Shown here in pieces: positions 35,600 through 47,349 of a DNA stretch of 64,000 nt. Position 1 is the stretch's first letter. Every line of letters starts with the position of its first letter. Under the pieces are notes generated by a model that was not told where the DNA came from, did not search any database, and saw only the letters and a program-made list of their open reading frames with translations. Where the stretch lies: positions 267,215-331,214 of the forward strand of contig LUCM01002959.1 in assembly GCA_008360955.1 (NCBI GenBank), in the 5' to 3' direction. The position numbers were made by a program, and so were the translations under genes. This DNA is from Fasciolopsis buskii. Lineage: Eukaryota; Platyhelminthes; Trematoda; Plagiorchiida; Fasciolidae.

Positions 35600-38500
35600 A
35601 AACAAATGAAAAATAAAATACACGTAGTTTGAAAGCAAAAGTAATTGGTCTGTTACGATTTCATGCTTGTTATCCTTTGTTTGTCCACGCCCTCTTAAGT
35701 TCCATTACCATTTTGTTGAGCAGGCGCCGTGGATGTTCTCAGGCGAGTGCTCTACATATAAACAGAAATCCATATTTTATTTCCACATTAAAGGCCATCT
35801 CACATCACATAATCTTTTGATTAGTCCTGTGCTGCCCTCTAGAAACTAGTGGATCTTTGAGTACTTCTCCGTATTTTCTAAAGTTCGCTAATATTGTATA
35901 CATTTCTTAGAACTTATTAGGGCTTACATATTATAGGCCATTTTGGTAGGTGGTGCATTTGTAGGTGCAAACAGAGGTTTGAAAAGGTCTGCTGGAATCC
36001 GCTTGTTTTCTGTTCGTTTCGATATGAATGATTGAATTGACTGTACACAATTTGAGGCTGATAGATGTTAATAAATGAATTGCTATTTTTTGTCTGGGGA
36101 CAAAATGCGCAAAATGCATGCTAAGCTGAAGAGACCCAGACTGCCTTGAAACATTTGCTGTTTGTAGAGAGGTTACATTATGGGAGCACAGGAAACATTG
36201 TCCAAAATTGTGTCGTTCCAGTGAATTAGCCCAAACCGTTACTAAAGCTTTGGCGGATCCAGATACAATTTACCCATCTAGACGCGGAGAAGTTATAAGG
36301 TCCTTTGTAAGGAAGGTAAAGACAAAACTCGTTTCCAAAGCATGGTCTTCGCTGAATGATACAGGTTAGCTAACATGCTATTTTTGAATACTTTCTGACT
36401 GAACCGGATATGCACCTGGAAAAGGCCGTGTGTGTTCACATCAACATATATTCGTTTACACAGGCATCATCTGAGATAGATGTGTCATCCTGAGTGAACA
36501 ATACGTAAGGCGATAATGGGTTCCAGACTGTTCTCAAATACATGCATGAAGTACCTCCAGACCACTGATAGTTTGGCCCATTCCAAGAATACGTGAACAA
36601 TTTAACTTTCAGGCGGCATGTACATTTACGGATAGGAAAACATCGGTGCTAAGTTTGGTGGCTGTCTTCCAGAAAATTGTTCGACTTCGAGCTGAATATC
36701 AAGAGGTTGCGACTTTGCCATTCGTTTGAATTTAACTCATGCCGATTTCGGCAAGCAAATTCATTGCAGCCGTTTGGTTTTACCGTGGTTCCTCAAAGTC
36801 CCATTCTACATAAGCCTGGATGCCTGTTTTGTTTGGACTCCAGATCTGCTTGCAAAATATGCCCTGTATTTTATCGGCTTTACCCCGTGCTTAACATTGA
36901 AGGGCCTGTTTTTCAAGAAAATAGCACTATGAATTAGTGTTACTGCGACAAGTGCCTCCAGCGGCTTTTGAATGCAGAGCAAAAGGAGACATTCCAACTT
37001 TGTACCGCCCAAGATCAAACAGACGGCGACCCACCACAAGTGAAATTTCAGCGTCTTTTCGTCGTATCATGTCCTTTATGGAGACATCCAAACGCTCCTC
37101 ATGTCTTATCTGCACTCCTTTTTTGGCAATCCACCGAGAGCAATAAATTTTTGGGAAAAGCGCAGAGGAATTTTCCCCTAAGCAGACAAGCCATTGATGT
37201 AAAATCTACTTTGTAAACTGCAATTTTCGGCTTCTTTGTAGCAAAATCGGTGATGTAAAATATTGAAAAAACGCTTTGAATCGTAAGTTTCTTTAGCACT
37301 TATGTCCAGTATGTTTGCGTGGCTTATGATACCCTGATTCATATGGCAGTTGTTTACATTTTTTGCATCTGTACATCTTTTGATACCTTATGCTGTATCT
37401 TAAGTGCTGTGATTTTGCGAAGCGATTTTTGTTGTTTTTTGTCCAGCTGGACTAAAGTGTACGGGCCACAATAAGTTTTGTATGAAAGTTGCTGTTTTGC
37501 TCATATATCGAATGAGGTGCAAAAACCATGTGATGTCCGGCACTTTCTTATATTCATCATATGGGTCCTATTTAGGACACCTGAGTCCGTTTATAGATGG
37601 ACCAATGGGATCGGCTCATCGGTCTCTTTGATGCCATTTCTCAGTTTGTATTCCAATATTCCAATCGTTCTTGTAAATGACTACTGACGTTGCCTTTCCG
37701 GGTACTTCTCATGTCATTAAGCACCAAAATTACATTAACGGTAACGTGTGCGGATACGTGGCACCTACTGAATGTGACCACTGAAGTTCTTTTGTGCGAA
37801 GGGAGTGTTTTGCTTTATATTGTTAATAATGTTTATTTCTTGTTTGCGAGAGGCATCAGTAAAGCAAACTCTAATTTGTATAAGAACCTCAATAAGGAGA
37901 CTCGGGAAATGAAAACCAAAGGAAGACAAGGATATATGAATATACCCCCTTGGATATCTTAAGCACACTTGGAAGCATTATCTAAATCTGCAGTGTTGCA
38001 GGCAGAAAAACGGTCTGCCAGTCAAAAATCAAGGCTAGAAAGACTGTTCAACAGAATTACACAGGTTATCGGGGCCAATCTCCGATAATGGACAGCGTGC
38101 CGTTTCGTATTAAAAAACACCAAAGTTGCGTGCCACGGGAACAAAATTTAGGTGGAGGACGATGACAGATGTTGAATTACGGCAAGAATCTACAAAGGGC
38201 AATGGCGTTAAGTGATGCACAGAAAAGATGACATTAGTAAATGGGCAATGGAATTAAAAGAATAGGGTGGAAGTTAGTCGCAACTGGGATAAATGACATT
38301 TAAGATGGATAAACGAGTTGTATTTGGCAAAAAAGAGCTCATAGGACCCTGAAAATAGAGACAAACAAAAGCAACTCAGACCATGCCAGATCATTTAAAC
38401 GAAGAAAGTTTTTGAAGAATTGTGCAGAGAACGACTAGGAAACTGACAGGTTTGCTCACTGGTCCTATTTGCAGCTAGCAACGGAATCGACTGAAAAGTG

Positions 38501-39680
38501 CAGTGGAGTAGGAAGCGGGGTCGTATGTGAAGTAAAAGCAGTTGAAAAATACACTGGCTATGAATTTCCTTCATGCTGTCTCTTTTGAATTCGCTTTCTA
38601 TGGTCATAGCTGGCAATAAGAAACGGGAATTTATGTTTCGTAAGCATGTCAAGTGGTAATAGTAGTAGAGCTTTCGGCCAGCTGTTCGGGCCCATCAGAG
38701 TAAGGGTATCTAATGCGATCATCGGCGATGTTTTCGTTGCCTTTGCAGCAAACGTGCCCCCACCGAGCTACAGGTCTTTTGGGCAGCGTCCTAGTGACGA
38801 TGAATAGCTGACAAATAGGCTATAGAAGAATTGTCATTGATAAGGTCTTTCTTGCAAGTGCATCCTCTTTTAGCTCGTCGATGGTAACTGTTGTCATCTG
38901 AAGGGAACCAGAGAGGGGAACAATCAGCCCAAAGTCTATTCCAGCCGTTAGTGTGGTTACTAGACAGGGTGACAAAAAGTGACCAGAGATACGAATGTAC
39001 GCAAGCAGTTAAACGATGTGTCGATGGAAAAACCGTAAATTGCGTGAGCTTTTCAGGGTCCACCAGGCTATCTTAAAATGTGCAAAAGGACGAAGTCTAT
39101 CGCTAACGGGGGCATGTGTGCTGCGAAACTCCCGGCTGCCTAGCAAGTATAAGATGCCTGGCTCAGCCAGCCCTAGATTCCATTGTCCGAGCTAATATCA
39201 TGTTTCTCAGCCAACCTTTTAGGTCTCATCAGGAACACATTGCGGTGGCCTAATTGGATGGCGGGCATACGGGGTAGTGAGTAAATCATTATTTTCCATG
39301 TGTGTAATGTTGATTTGCAGACCCACCGTAAGTGCAAAGGCGGTGGTCAGTTTTGAGCTTCCACCAATGCTACCGCTTCGAATTACCTGAAACGTGCACC
39401 ACGGCAGAGGAGGGCGAAAGTTAGTCCCGGTGTTAGCGCGAAAGGTCACGAAAAGTCAAAAAGAGAAAGGCGCGCGAATGCTGGGATCAATCTTCTCTAG
39501 ATGAACGGGATGATAGAAGTTTGTGACATCTGTTAACCTCTACTAATATAAGTAAATTAGTAATAGAAGAGGCAGTCTCACCTCTGATGGAAGTCAAAAT
39601 TCGTAATAAGTGTGCTTCGAGAGGAAAGAACAGGTTGAGGAATAGAGAGATGTAGTGGTGACGCATTTCTAGACAGCTCG
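35600..39680. other. unassigned region
   Basis: Contains only frames of 60-90 residues. The plus-strand stretch 36670-37216 has two consecutive open frames (86 and 82 residues) with several Cys, including CDKC, but no recognised zinc-finger arrangement. No splice structure can be supported. No similarity to the CR1, RTE or Gypsy pieces was seen. Confidence 0.4.
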
Positions 39681-39689
39681 GTTGTCCGC

Positions 39690-41350
39690 CATCCCAGATC
39701 GCTACACGACGCAACCGCATGCAAATCTACCAAACGAAGGCGGTGGTAAGTTTGTCTTTTGCCAGATTAGAGTCTGGTCTGGTGGAATACAAATCCCAGT
39801 GTTAAAAGTGGCCCATACCTGCGTGGCCCGAGCTAGCATTGTTGCTGGGTTTAAACATATCCCCCATAAAACACTTTCTGAGACGGGTAGGGTGAATCCA
39901 TATGAAAACCTCATTTAGTTGCTCCGTCTGACCCAGTTTTTAGCGTGATATATTTTCGCAACTGCTGAGGATGGTCTGTTTTCCTAACTTTCGGGGATGC
40001 TAAGGTATACGTGTGACAGTCATCAGGGGTTTCGAAAACTTGGACTTAAGTTGAGAAAGTCAGACACACGGAGTATGGCTGCCTATGCCGTGGGCATAAA
40101 CATATGGTCAATATTCGGTTGTATTAAAATCCGTAGGTTATCCTTTTGGCGAACGTCAGCCGAAACTGCCAGTGTGGACTGCTTTGCTGCGTAAGCAAAT
40201 CACTTCGATTGTGTGATATGGGCGATATTTTTAAGAAACTAACCCGGATATTCCGAGAACGGACAGCTGACCGCGCTCCGGTAAGCAAGTGAATGACAGT
40301 ACATGTGGAGAGGCAGGAAGAATAAACGAAACCTGAAAAAAGCTATTCTATGATCAAAGTCTGCTAGGAGAAAAACTGATCCTGGTAATCCCCGAAGTAA
40401 ACTCTGGATTCATTCTGCTATCAGAGTAAGTAAACAGTAGACCGATTTCTGAAGAAAGGTCCCTGCTGAAGGGGTCAAAATGAGGGAAAATTTATCGCGG
40501 TAGCGCCCGCCAGGGACCGAAATAGCATTCGTGTTGTCGGCTGATATCTAAGTTCTGATAAGACTTCTGCATTAGTCATACGAGGCAAAAAATCAATTTC
40601 GTAAACCCTAATTTTTGGAAAATTATGATTGGTACAGTCATTGACCTTCGGATGTCACGTTTTAAGGCGACGAAAGGCACTGGCGGGATACGCAAATGAT
40701 GGGGCAGTGAACTGAACAGGGAATAATATTTAAAATTGGAGGGTTTCCTTTGTTAGTTTTTCCCCGCATGCCAGTTGGGATGACAGGCCTGGTCTTCCGA
40801 GGGCAAAAGGGGTTTGATCTTCGAAATGCAGATTTTGCTGATAAAAAGACCATTAAATTATCATTACGCCCAAACGGAAGCCACAGAGATTCAAGGTTCA
40901 ACATTGCACGGCACCTAAAAAGTTGAGTTTATTAGAATGCTCATAAGCTGTTTCGGAAATCCACGGTGGACGTTTTAAATCACCAACCAGTCGCAATGAC
41001 TCACGCTGGAATAATTCAAGAAACAAAACTTCCGAATAAGGCAGCCGTGGGTTTCGATCGGGTTTAGTTTACTCCGGCTCAATGTAAAGATTATATGGAA
41101 CACCCCAAACATCTTGCTGGCTTTCGCAATTTGGGCGATTGTGTGTTCTGAATAGATGAGTCTACAGGAATAGTTGGAAAATTAATGTCGAACTTCATTG
41201 CTCACTTGGATGGTTTGGTTTCCAGTGTCACGCCGCTCTGGTAATAGAGTGCATTTATAACGGAAGATGAAGCTATCTTGGCGGGTAACTTCATTGTTTA
41301 TTCTTTGGTCCAAGTGCTAAAAAAATTAGTCCTTGGGTAGTTTCGGGGGA
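39690..41350 (-). mobile_element. CR1-like LINE fragment: end of RT through 3' region
   Basis: The segment 39690-40500 aligns with 19650-20560, for example around TTTTCGCAACTGC followed by GGTCTGTTTTCC, and around CTGCGTAAGCAAATCA. The segment 41261-41345 aligns with 20550-20640, directly downstream of the RT motif C in the copy at 19.6-23.7 kb. In between, the minus strand reads SCRLIYSEHTIAQIAKASKM, resembling the RT thumb block (LSFSEHVxxIVxKASR). So it is a 5'-truncated copy in the same orientation, with the motif C region missing. Stops are present. Confidence 0.7.
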
Positions 41351-41420
41351 GGGACAGCCTAAAGCCCCAAGGTCATCGTTTCTGCAACAACCGCCATATC
41401 ATCCCTTTTGCATTCTTTTA

Positions 41421-42420
41421 ATAACAATAATAATATGCATTTCTCGTTTTGAAAGAGACATGCACAAGGCAAGATCAAATTTTACGAGGGTGACGCATAG
41501 GAAATGAGAATAATAAAAATCGAAGGGGAAGGGGTGAGAGCAACCTTGAGTAAGTTGAAAGGTTTGTTAGTTTGTGTATACTTCTCAGCATGCGAGAGTC
41601 ATGCGCAAGGCAAGATCAAAACCGTGCAAAGAAGGCACAGTGCAGACCCACAAAACAGAACCAAACATAAAATGCAATGTGCTTTTGCCCACAACATCAT
41701 AACAGGTAATGATTTTTCTGTGATTGATTTCCAGCCCTGCATTGCGAGTAATACTATGTTTAAATTCACCAAATGTGCGTATCGCGGGAACAAAATATGG
41801 CTGCAAGGCAATGACCGTCGCCGTTAGTTGGCGGGAATCCTCTAAATTTAAGAGGTTCATGTGATGAAGATGAGGATTGATATGGATGGGATAACGGAAT
41901 GGAGATGAGTGAAAACCAGACTGGATATGATCTGAGGCGGTATAAAACGCAAAATTTGAAAGCAGATTACGTTGAGCAGGGAAAGAGGACGACAAGGGAT
42001 GGGAATTGTGTAATCTTAAGACTAATCCATAGGGTTTGTTTTGAGCAACTTGGAGTTCATGAATTTCAGCTTGATTCAGTGATGAAGGCGGGGTGGAAAA
42101 AGAAGAAGGAGAACCTGAATCAAATGAGGCATTATCTGGCGGACTCATGTGAAGAACAGAAGCACAGTTTTATTGCCAAATTTCGCAGACCAGAATAGAG
42201 GTTGGTAAAAGTGGTGGTCCTCAGCTGTTTTCGAAAGTCAAGATGCATCATGAAAGTCGGTTAATATCAGATGCTAATAAAAATACCGGTTTTAGCGGAA
42301 GAAGTTTGAAAATGAGCCAGAAGAAGCCAGTACAAAATGATGCACATGAACGTAAGAGCTGGAGTGCTATTAACCATAACAGTGGGCTGGGCTGACCAAG
42401 TGCTGGCCACCCAACTTGCA
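41421..42420 (-). repeat. dispersed CR1-associated repeat, copy 3, with AAT-rich end
   Basis: Direct paralogue of 27430-28470. The low-coordinate end carries ATAACAATAATAATATGC (41421-41438), read on the minus strand as an ATT-rich 3' tail. The minus-strand open frame 41585-42148 (187 residues) is the longest open frame in the window. It is Ser/Pro/Leu-rich, has no recognised domain, and its paralogue at 27.8-28.3 kb is interrupted, so I treat it as repeat sequence. A motif with GCGCAAGGCAAGATCAAA occurs twice inside the repeat (near 41465 and 41602). Confidence 0.75.
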
Positions 42421-42459
42421 GAACACCGTTTGAGGGCGAAGGTAGGAGGTGTAATCCGC

Positions 42460-42560
42460 CAACCTAGCTGCACCCGCACAATGCCGAAACTGAGCTTCCC
42501 GCCCGATGTGCGCCGGCCAAAGCGATGGATATGACCTCACCCCGCACTATTTTGGTAACA
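42460..42560 (-). repeat. repeat shared with 54400-54490
   Basis: Both segments start CACCCGCACA and continue with aligned GC-rich text, with GATGTGCGCCGGCCAAAGCG here and GATATGCCCCAGCCATAGCC there. They are diverged copies of one short repeat. It lies just upstream (on the minus strand) of copy 3 of the CR1-associated repeat, so it may be part of the same element. Confidence 0.5.
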
Positions 42561-43102
42561 CAAATGTACTCGTGGTTTGGAGGAGGGGATTGAAATTTGG
42601 TATGGGTAAGGTTAGGGAGACATCGTCTTTCCAGGATCGCATAATCGCCAGAGCAGGGAATAAGTGTTTCCATCCAAGCAGAACTATACGGCCTAGAAGA
42701 GAGAGGAAAATCCTTTCCCATTTTTCTTTTGCAGGCGTGCAGCTACAAACACAGCCAAAATGGAAAGTGACCACCTTATATCCATACCGTTCACGTTAAA
42801 CCAGCTGATTTAGTAAGTGATTCATTTTGTTATCCAGAAAATTTGCCAGCGACCGCTCCCATCCAAACTTCGCATTGCTTTGCGGCACTGACGACAAACT
42901 GCTCTCTCCACTTTTCCTCCTCTTGATAGTGTCCAACCGACGGACTATTTTATACCTTTAACTTTGCTTTCACCGTCTGCCGTAACCCTTCTGATTTCTC
43001 TCAACCTAATACCCTTCTTGTTATCCAGCACCCGAAAGGGTATCTTACCTGCTGACCCGATCGCATTCAATAGAATATCTAAAGCCCTAGCGCTAACCCA
43101 GG

Positions 43103-43283
43103 CCACAATTTCTAATCGGCTTCTGCTTTCCATGGCGCTCCATCTAAGGGCGAAAGAGAAACTAATATACTAGCGCAATAGGGACAGTGCCTAAGATTAA
43201 GCCCTCGGACCGCTGGGTAAATGGAATAGTCCGAACCATTTTAAGGGCATCTCTCCCGGGCACACCACCATGCCATCGCTGTC
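43103..43283 (+). repeat. CR1 3'-terminal module, copy B
   Basis: Aligns over its full 181 bases to 61865-62046 (182 bases), including CCTAAGATTAAGCCCTC and GCTGGGTAAATGGAATAGTC. By analogy with copy A this is the 3' end of a plus-strand CR1 copy. Sequence just upstream (42950-43100) may be its decayed coding end but no RT motif is visible. Confidence 0.75.
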
Positions 43284-43289
43284 AGCAAA

Positions 43290-46200
43290 AGATGCGCAGG
43301 TAAATTCCACATTCGCCACCTTACTATGGCCAAAGCCACCATTTCTTCGTACCCAAGAATTCATGGAGCGCAAAAACTTGGCGTCTGTCACGAAGAAATA
43401 ATTACTTCAAGCTTAATATTCTTGGAAGCATCTGTACCCAAGCACTCACGGCGCTTTTGAAATGCGGATGCCAGGGGTTTGGCATCATTAAAATAATCCA
43501 AAGAATTATTGTGCTCCTGTGCACTGACTTCAAAGCAGTGTGGTTTCTTGTTGATGTGCTCGGGCGATCTACCCCTCGATCTCGGGATTCTTGATGGTAT
43601 AGCGGGTCAAATTGCTTCCCTACGATTTCTATCCTAGCATTGGTGTTGTTGGCTAGACCTCGTTTACCCGAAGAAACACAAAGTATCTAGTGTGCATCGC
43701 GCATGGCGATTACCGACAATCTGTTGCACAATCCAGCCTGAATCCGGCCCCCCGGAATCGTGTACCAAGTTAAATCGTTTCATTTTCAATTTGACCAGGT
43801 TCACTTGTGTCCAATTCTGCCACCTGAACAAAATTCCATCATCTTATTTACGGCTTTAATTAGGATATCATCTGCTTTATGCACACCCTTTGGCTTGATC
43901 CGCTTGTTAACATCCACCAATATTTTCTGCAAGCCCCCTCTACTGCCAGCTGCGATCCGCGTTCCGCACAAATTGCCCTCCATTAGAGACATAGAGAGCT
44001 TTGCAACCTGATGCTTTTGCGCTGTTTTTTCCCTTGTAATAGATGTAGCCGAACAGGGGTCGACGAAAGCAAGTGCCTCTATCAACCCGGTAAGGGCGGC
44101 CATTGTCCTACCACTGCGCCTAAGCGTGGTCTGGAAATCTAGCAAATCGCACTAGTGTTCGGAATTTCTAAGAAGACACCAATTTTCTCGGTGCAGGAAA
44201 TGGAAATGTCCACTTGGGCAAACCTCTTCACTCCAGCGGGATTTTATTTGATAAGATTTGGACGATTCGAAATTTTCAGGGAAACAGCGGCTCGTCGGCC
44301 ATTTTGCCATGCTCCGGGCCCTTGATAACCACCAAGAGTCAGATAATCTGTGGTCATTGATGCAAACTTTGCACTTAATTGGAGCTGCGCATCACGTGAG
44401 GTGATATTGTTGCTAGTCGAAGACTGCACTTGACCATGGTCTTCTGCAGTACATTACAGTTTTCCGGCATGCGGCTTCTTTGACTCCGATTTGAACTACT
44501 GAATCTGGTTAGAATAAAGTGTCTTTCCTCAGTTTCAAGCACATCATTGGTCATTTGGGAGCCGCAAAACATTCCCTTTGGAGAGGCTTCTATAGTTATA
44601 TTTATGTTTTTAATGGCGTAGTTGCAGCAACAATGCTCTGCTTGCTAATGAGTAAATTCGTTAGACTATTTGTCCGGTGTTGTAGCACGAAGGGGTAACT
44701 ATGAATTTGGGTCCGCTTCTGTAGCCTTGTCACTAAATGTGGTATGTGGGCCATACCACTAGTGGGTAAGACCATTCATGGGAATACGAATAGAGGTGTT
44801 AAAGACAAAAGCGTTACTCAAGTGATCTACTCTCTTCGATTTTTTAGAATTCAGCGCATCCAAAAGTTGCCAACGGCCACCAGGCCTTGTTTAGGCAGTC
44901 GTGTTTTAGGATGAGAGAGGTGGGTTAGATGTGCAAGCTTCGAGATTGTAGGCTCCAAGCTGTAGGCGCTCCAAGCCATACGATGCGTCTGAACAGCAAG
45001 CTGATGTTCACAGATATTGAAACATATGACTAGAAAGATTAGCCGACAGGCCAGCAGGTGCATTTACTCTTGAAACATCGAAACAGACAGTTAAATTTGC
45101 ACAATTTGTTATAAAGAGATCTGCTGTGAGGTCAGGCCAGCGCTGCCAATATGACAGTCGAAGCTTAAAAATTGACAAAATGGTTGAACAGTAATTATTT
45201 GAAAATTCGACTTTTAGGACCGTTAGCTAATTTTCGTGTCCAGAAAAATTACTTCAACTAAACGAACAATGTCAGAATAACAAGCAGTGGCTAGAAACTC
45301 ACGGCGATGACAATTCAAAAGAGAGACGGTGCAGCGTGGCTTCTTTTGCGTGCAGATCGCGTTAATTAATTAGGTCCTCAAATATGGCCTCACGGTTGTT
45401 CCGGATTATAGTGCTTCCTGCCTCGGATAAAACTCCGCCAAAAAACTTAGGATAAATTTGGAAGCCTGCCAGAGCATGGTTCTCAGATTTTTTCCCCCTA
45501 AGCTTATCACTGGGGGCACTCGACATAGGGTATATATCGATAGCCCCCGTCGATTGAACTAAACAATAGTACCAGAGGTACGGCGGTTTCTGTTTTGCGT
45601 CCAGTATCATGGATTCGGGAGAAATTTTGAACAGCTTCAAGAACTTACATTGCTATTCGAGGTGCCCATCGATTATCGACAGCTCCACTCTGCCTGCGTC
45701 GAACAGCGAATGGGCCAGAATATCGACGTGCTTGATAAGTCAATGACCTTTACTATCTATTCCACCTATGCCTTCTCGTTCCGCCCCCTGGGTCAGGACT
45801 TATTTTGTTATGTGGACCTTCCTTATAATTGCTGCTAGCGGCTTTTCTGATTGCGCAATCCTGCGGTTATAAAATTCACTATTCTGATAGTCATTATCGT
45901 CAGAACGTCATCTGGCACTGAAAGAACTAAATAGTCCAAAGAGCTCAACAGAGGAAAAAGCAAACACAATTTCACCAGAAACTTCCTGGGCTACTTCTTG
46001 GTCACGCCGCAGATGTCAGTGGTTTCTTTGCATCTTGAATTTTCCCTCCTTCCGAATTGATCCCTTCGAACACTTGTAAACTCTTACACAATAAACCGAC
46101 AAAGTCAGATCACACATGCGAAGCAAAATTCGCTCACAAATTCTACGTTAATGGATTATAAATTAATCAATATATAAGCAAAAACGAGCCTTAAATGCGT

Positions 46201-46820
46201 AATCACAAAGAATCAAAATGGGAGCTGATGTCATTGCGCAGAAAGTCGGATGTAGTCCATGCGGGTTCCAGGAGAAGTGAATGTCAAAATCCCAGCGCGA
46301 ATGGGAACAGCAAACATTTCAATCAAACGAAAGTATGCATAACGTGGAGCACCAAAGTCATTTTTATGTTAGTTATTTCATGAATTCCGATTCTATGCTC
46401 CTATTAGATGACTGTTGGTAGTCCTTTTTGCACTCCATTATCCAAATTTCTTCATCTGAGAAAACGTCATAATACCCGCTAGAGACGAGTAGCATTTGTC
46501 TCCCATTTTATGGGTTTGACTGTCAGAGCTAGGGTTCATTAGGGGGGATGCCTTTAATGTCCCGGTCGTGTGACAGCTAGGTTAATCAGGAATTTGGCGA
46601 GTATTATGATATTTTGGCTAAATAACTAAATAAAGGTGGCTCTAGTGAGCAGGTTCAACTGGCTATGCAGAGGATTAGTAGATGTGCATGTGGGAAGAGT
46701 ACTGGAGTTTCGGGGTTGATGAACAGAATTCTGGAGTTCTACGGTAAGGAGTAATTCTCACTGTTGACGTCGGATAAGTGCAGAAAAATTGTGGTGCCAG
46801 TGTCAAGAATGAGCAGATGT
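43290..46820. other. unassigned region with a 114-residue minus-strand frame (43801-44145)
   Basis: The minus-strand frame 43801-44145 has a protein-like composition (GTRIAAGSRGGLQKILVDVN, DDILIKAVNKMMEF). An upstream frame (44244-44429 minus) could be joined only by assuming breaks. I recognise no family and see no convincing splice sites. The plus strand is also largely open through 43.8-44.0 kb, so the coding strand is undecided. The 44.6-46.8 kb part has no frame over 92 residues and no recognised motif. Confidence 0.35.
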
Positions 46821-46823
46821 AAG

Positions 46824-47340
46824 TAATAATAATAATGCATATTTCCCAATTTGCGAGATTCATGCACAAGGAAAGATCAAATTTGTATTTGGATGATGCA
46901 TAGGAAACGTGAATAATGAAAATCGGAAGGGATACGGGGATATATGCTATGTTGCATCATTCGGGAGGCGTGATCGGAATCTGCAGAGCAAAAAGTGGTG
47001 CACATATATACGAGACAAAATTCAAAACTGCACAATCTGTTTTGCAAGCTTATTTAGGATTTTCTGGAACTGTTTGTGAGCAACGGACTGCAATCCTTTT
47101 TCTGCTTCATTGCACCAAGTGGGTGTCGTTAGCTCAACAGTCGAGAAGAGCTCAGTGGCGGATGTTAAAATATGGCCGGAGGAGCAAACGTCAACGGCGT
47201 TACTTGAGGGACAGAAAAGTCACGTCGAGGGGATAAAGGTCAATGAGATATGATAATTGGATGGCAGTTAGGCAAACGGAAGAGAAATGTCATACACGGT
47301 GGATAAGGAAGTCGCATTTGGCAACAATTCAAGGCCGGTA
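46824..47340 (-). repeat. dispersed CR1-associated repeat, copy 4, with AAT-rich end
   Basis: Starts at the low-coordinate end with TAATAATAATAATGC (46824-46838). It then matches copy 3 around TCATGCACAAGGAAAGATCA and the following GGATGATGCATAGGAAACG. The part at 47240-47330 matches copy 1. On the minus strand this is an ATT-tailed 3' end. Confidence 0.65.
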
Positions 47341-47349
47341 AAATTTCGG

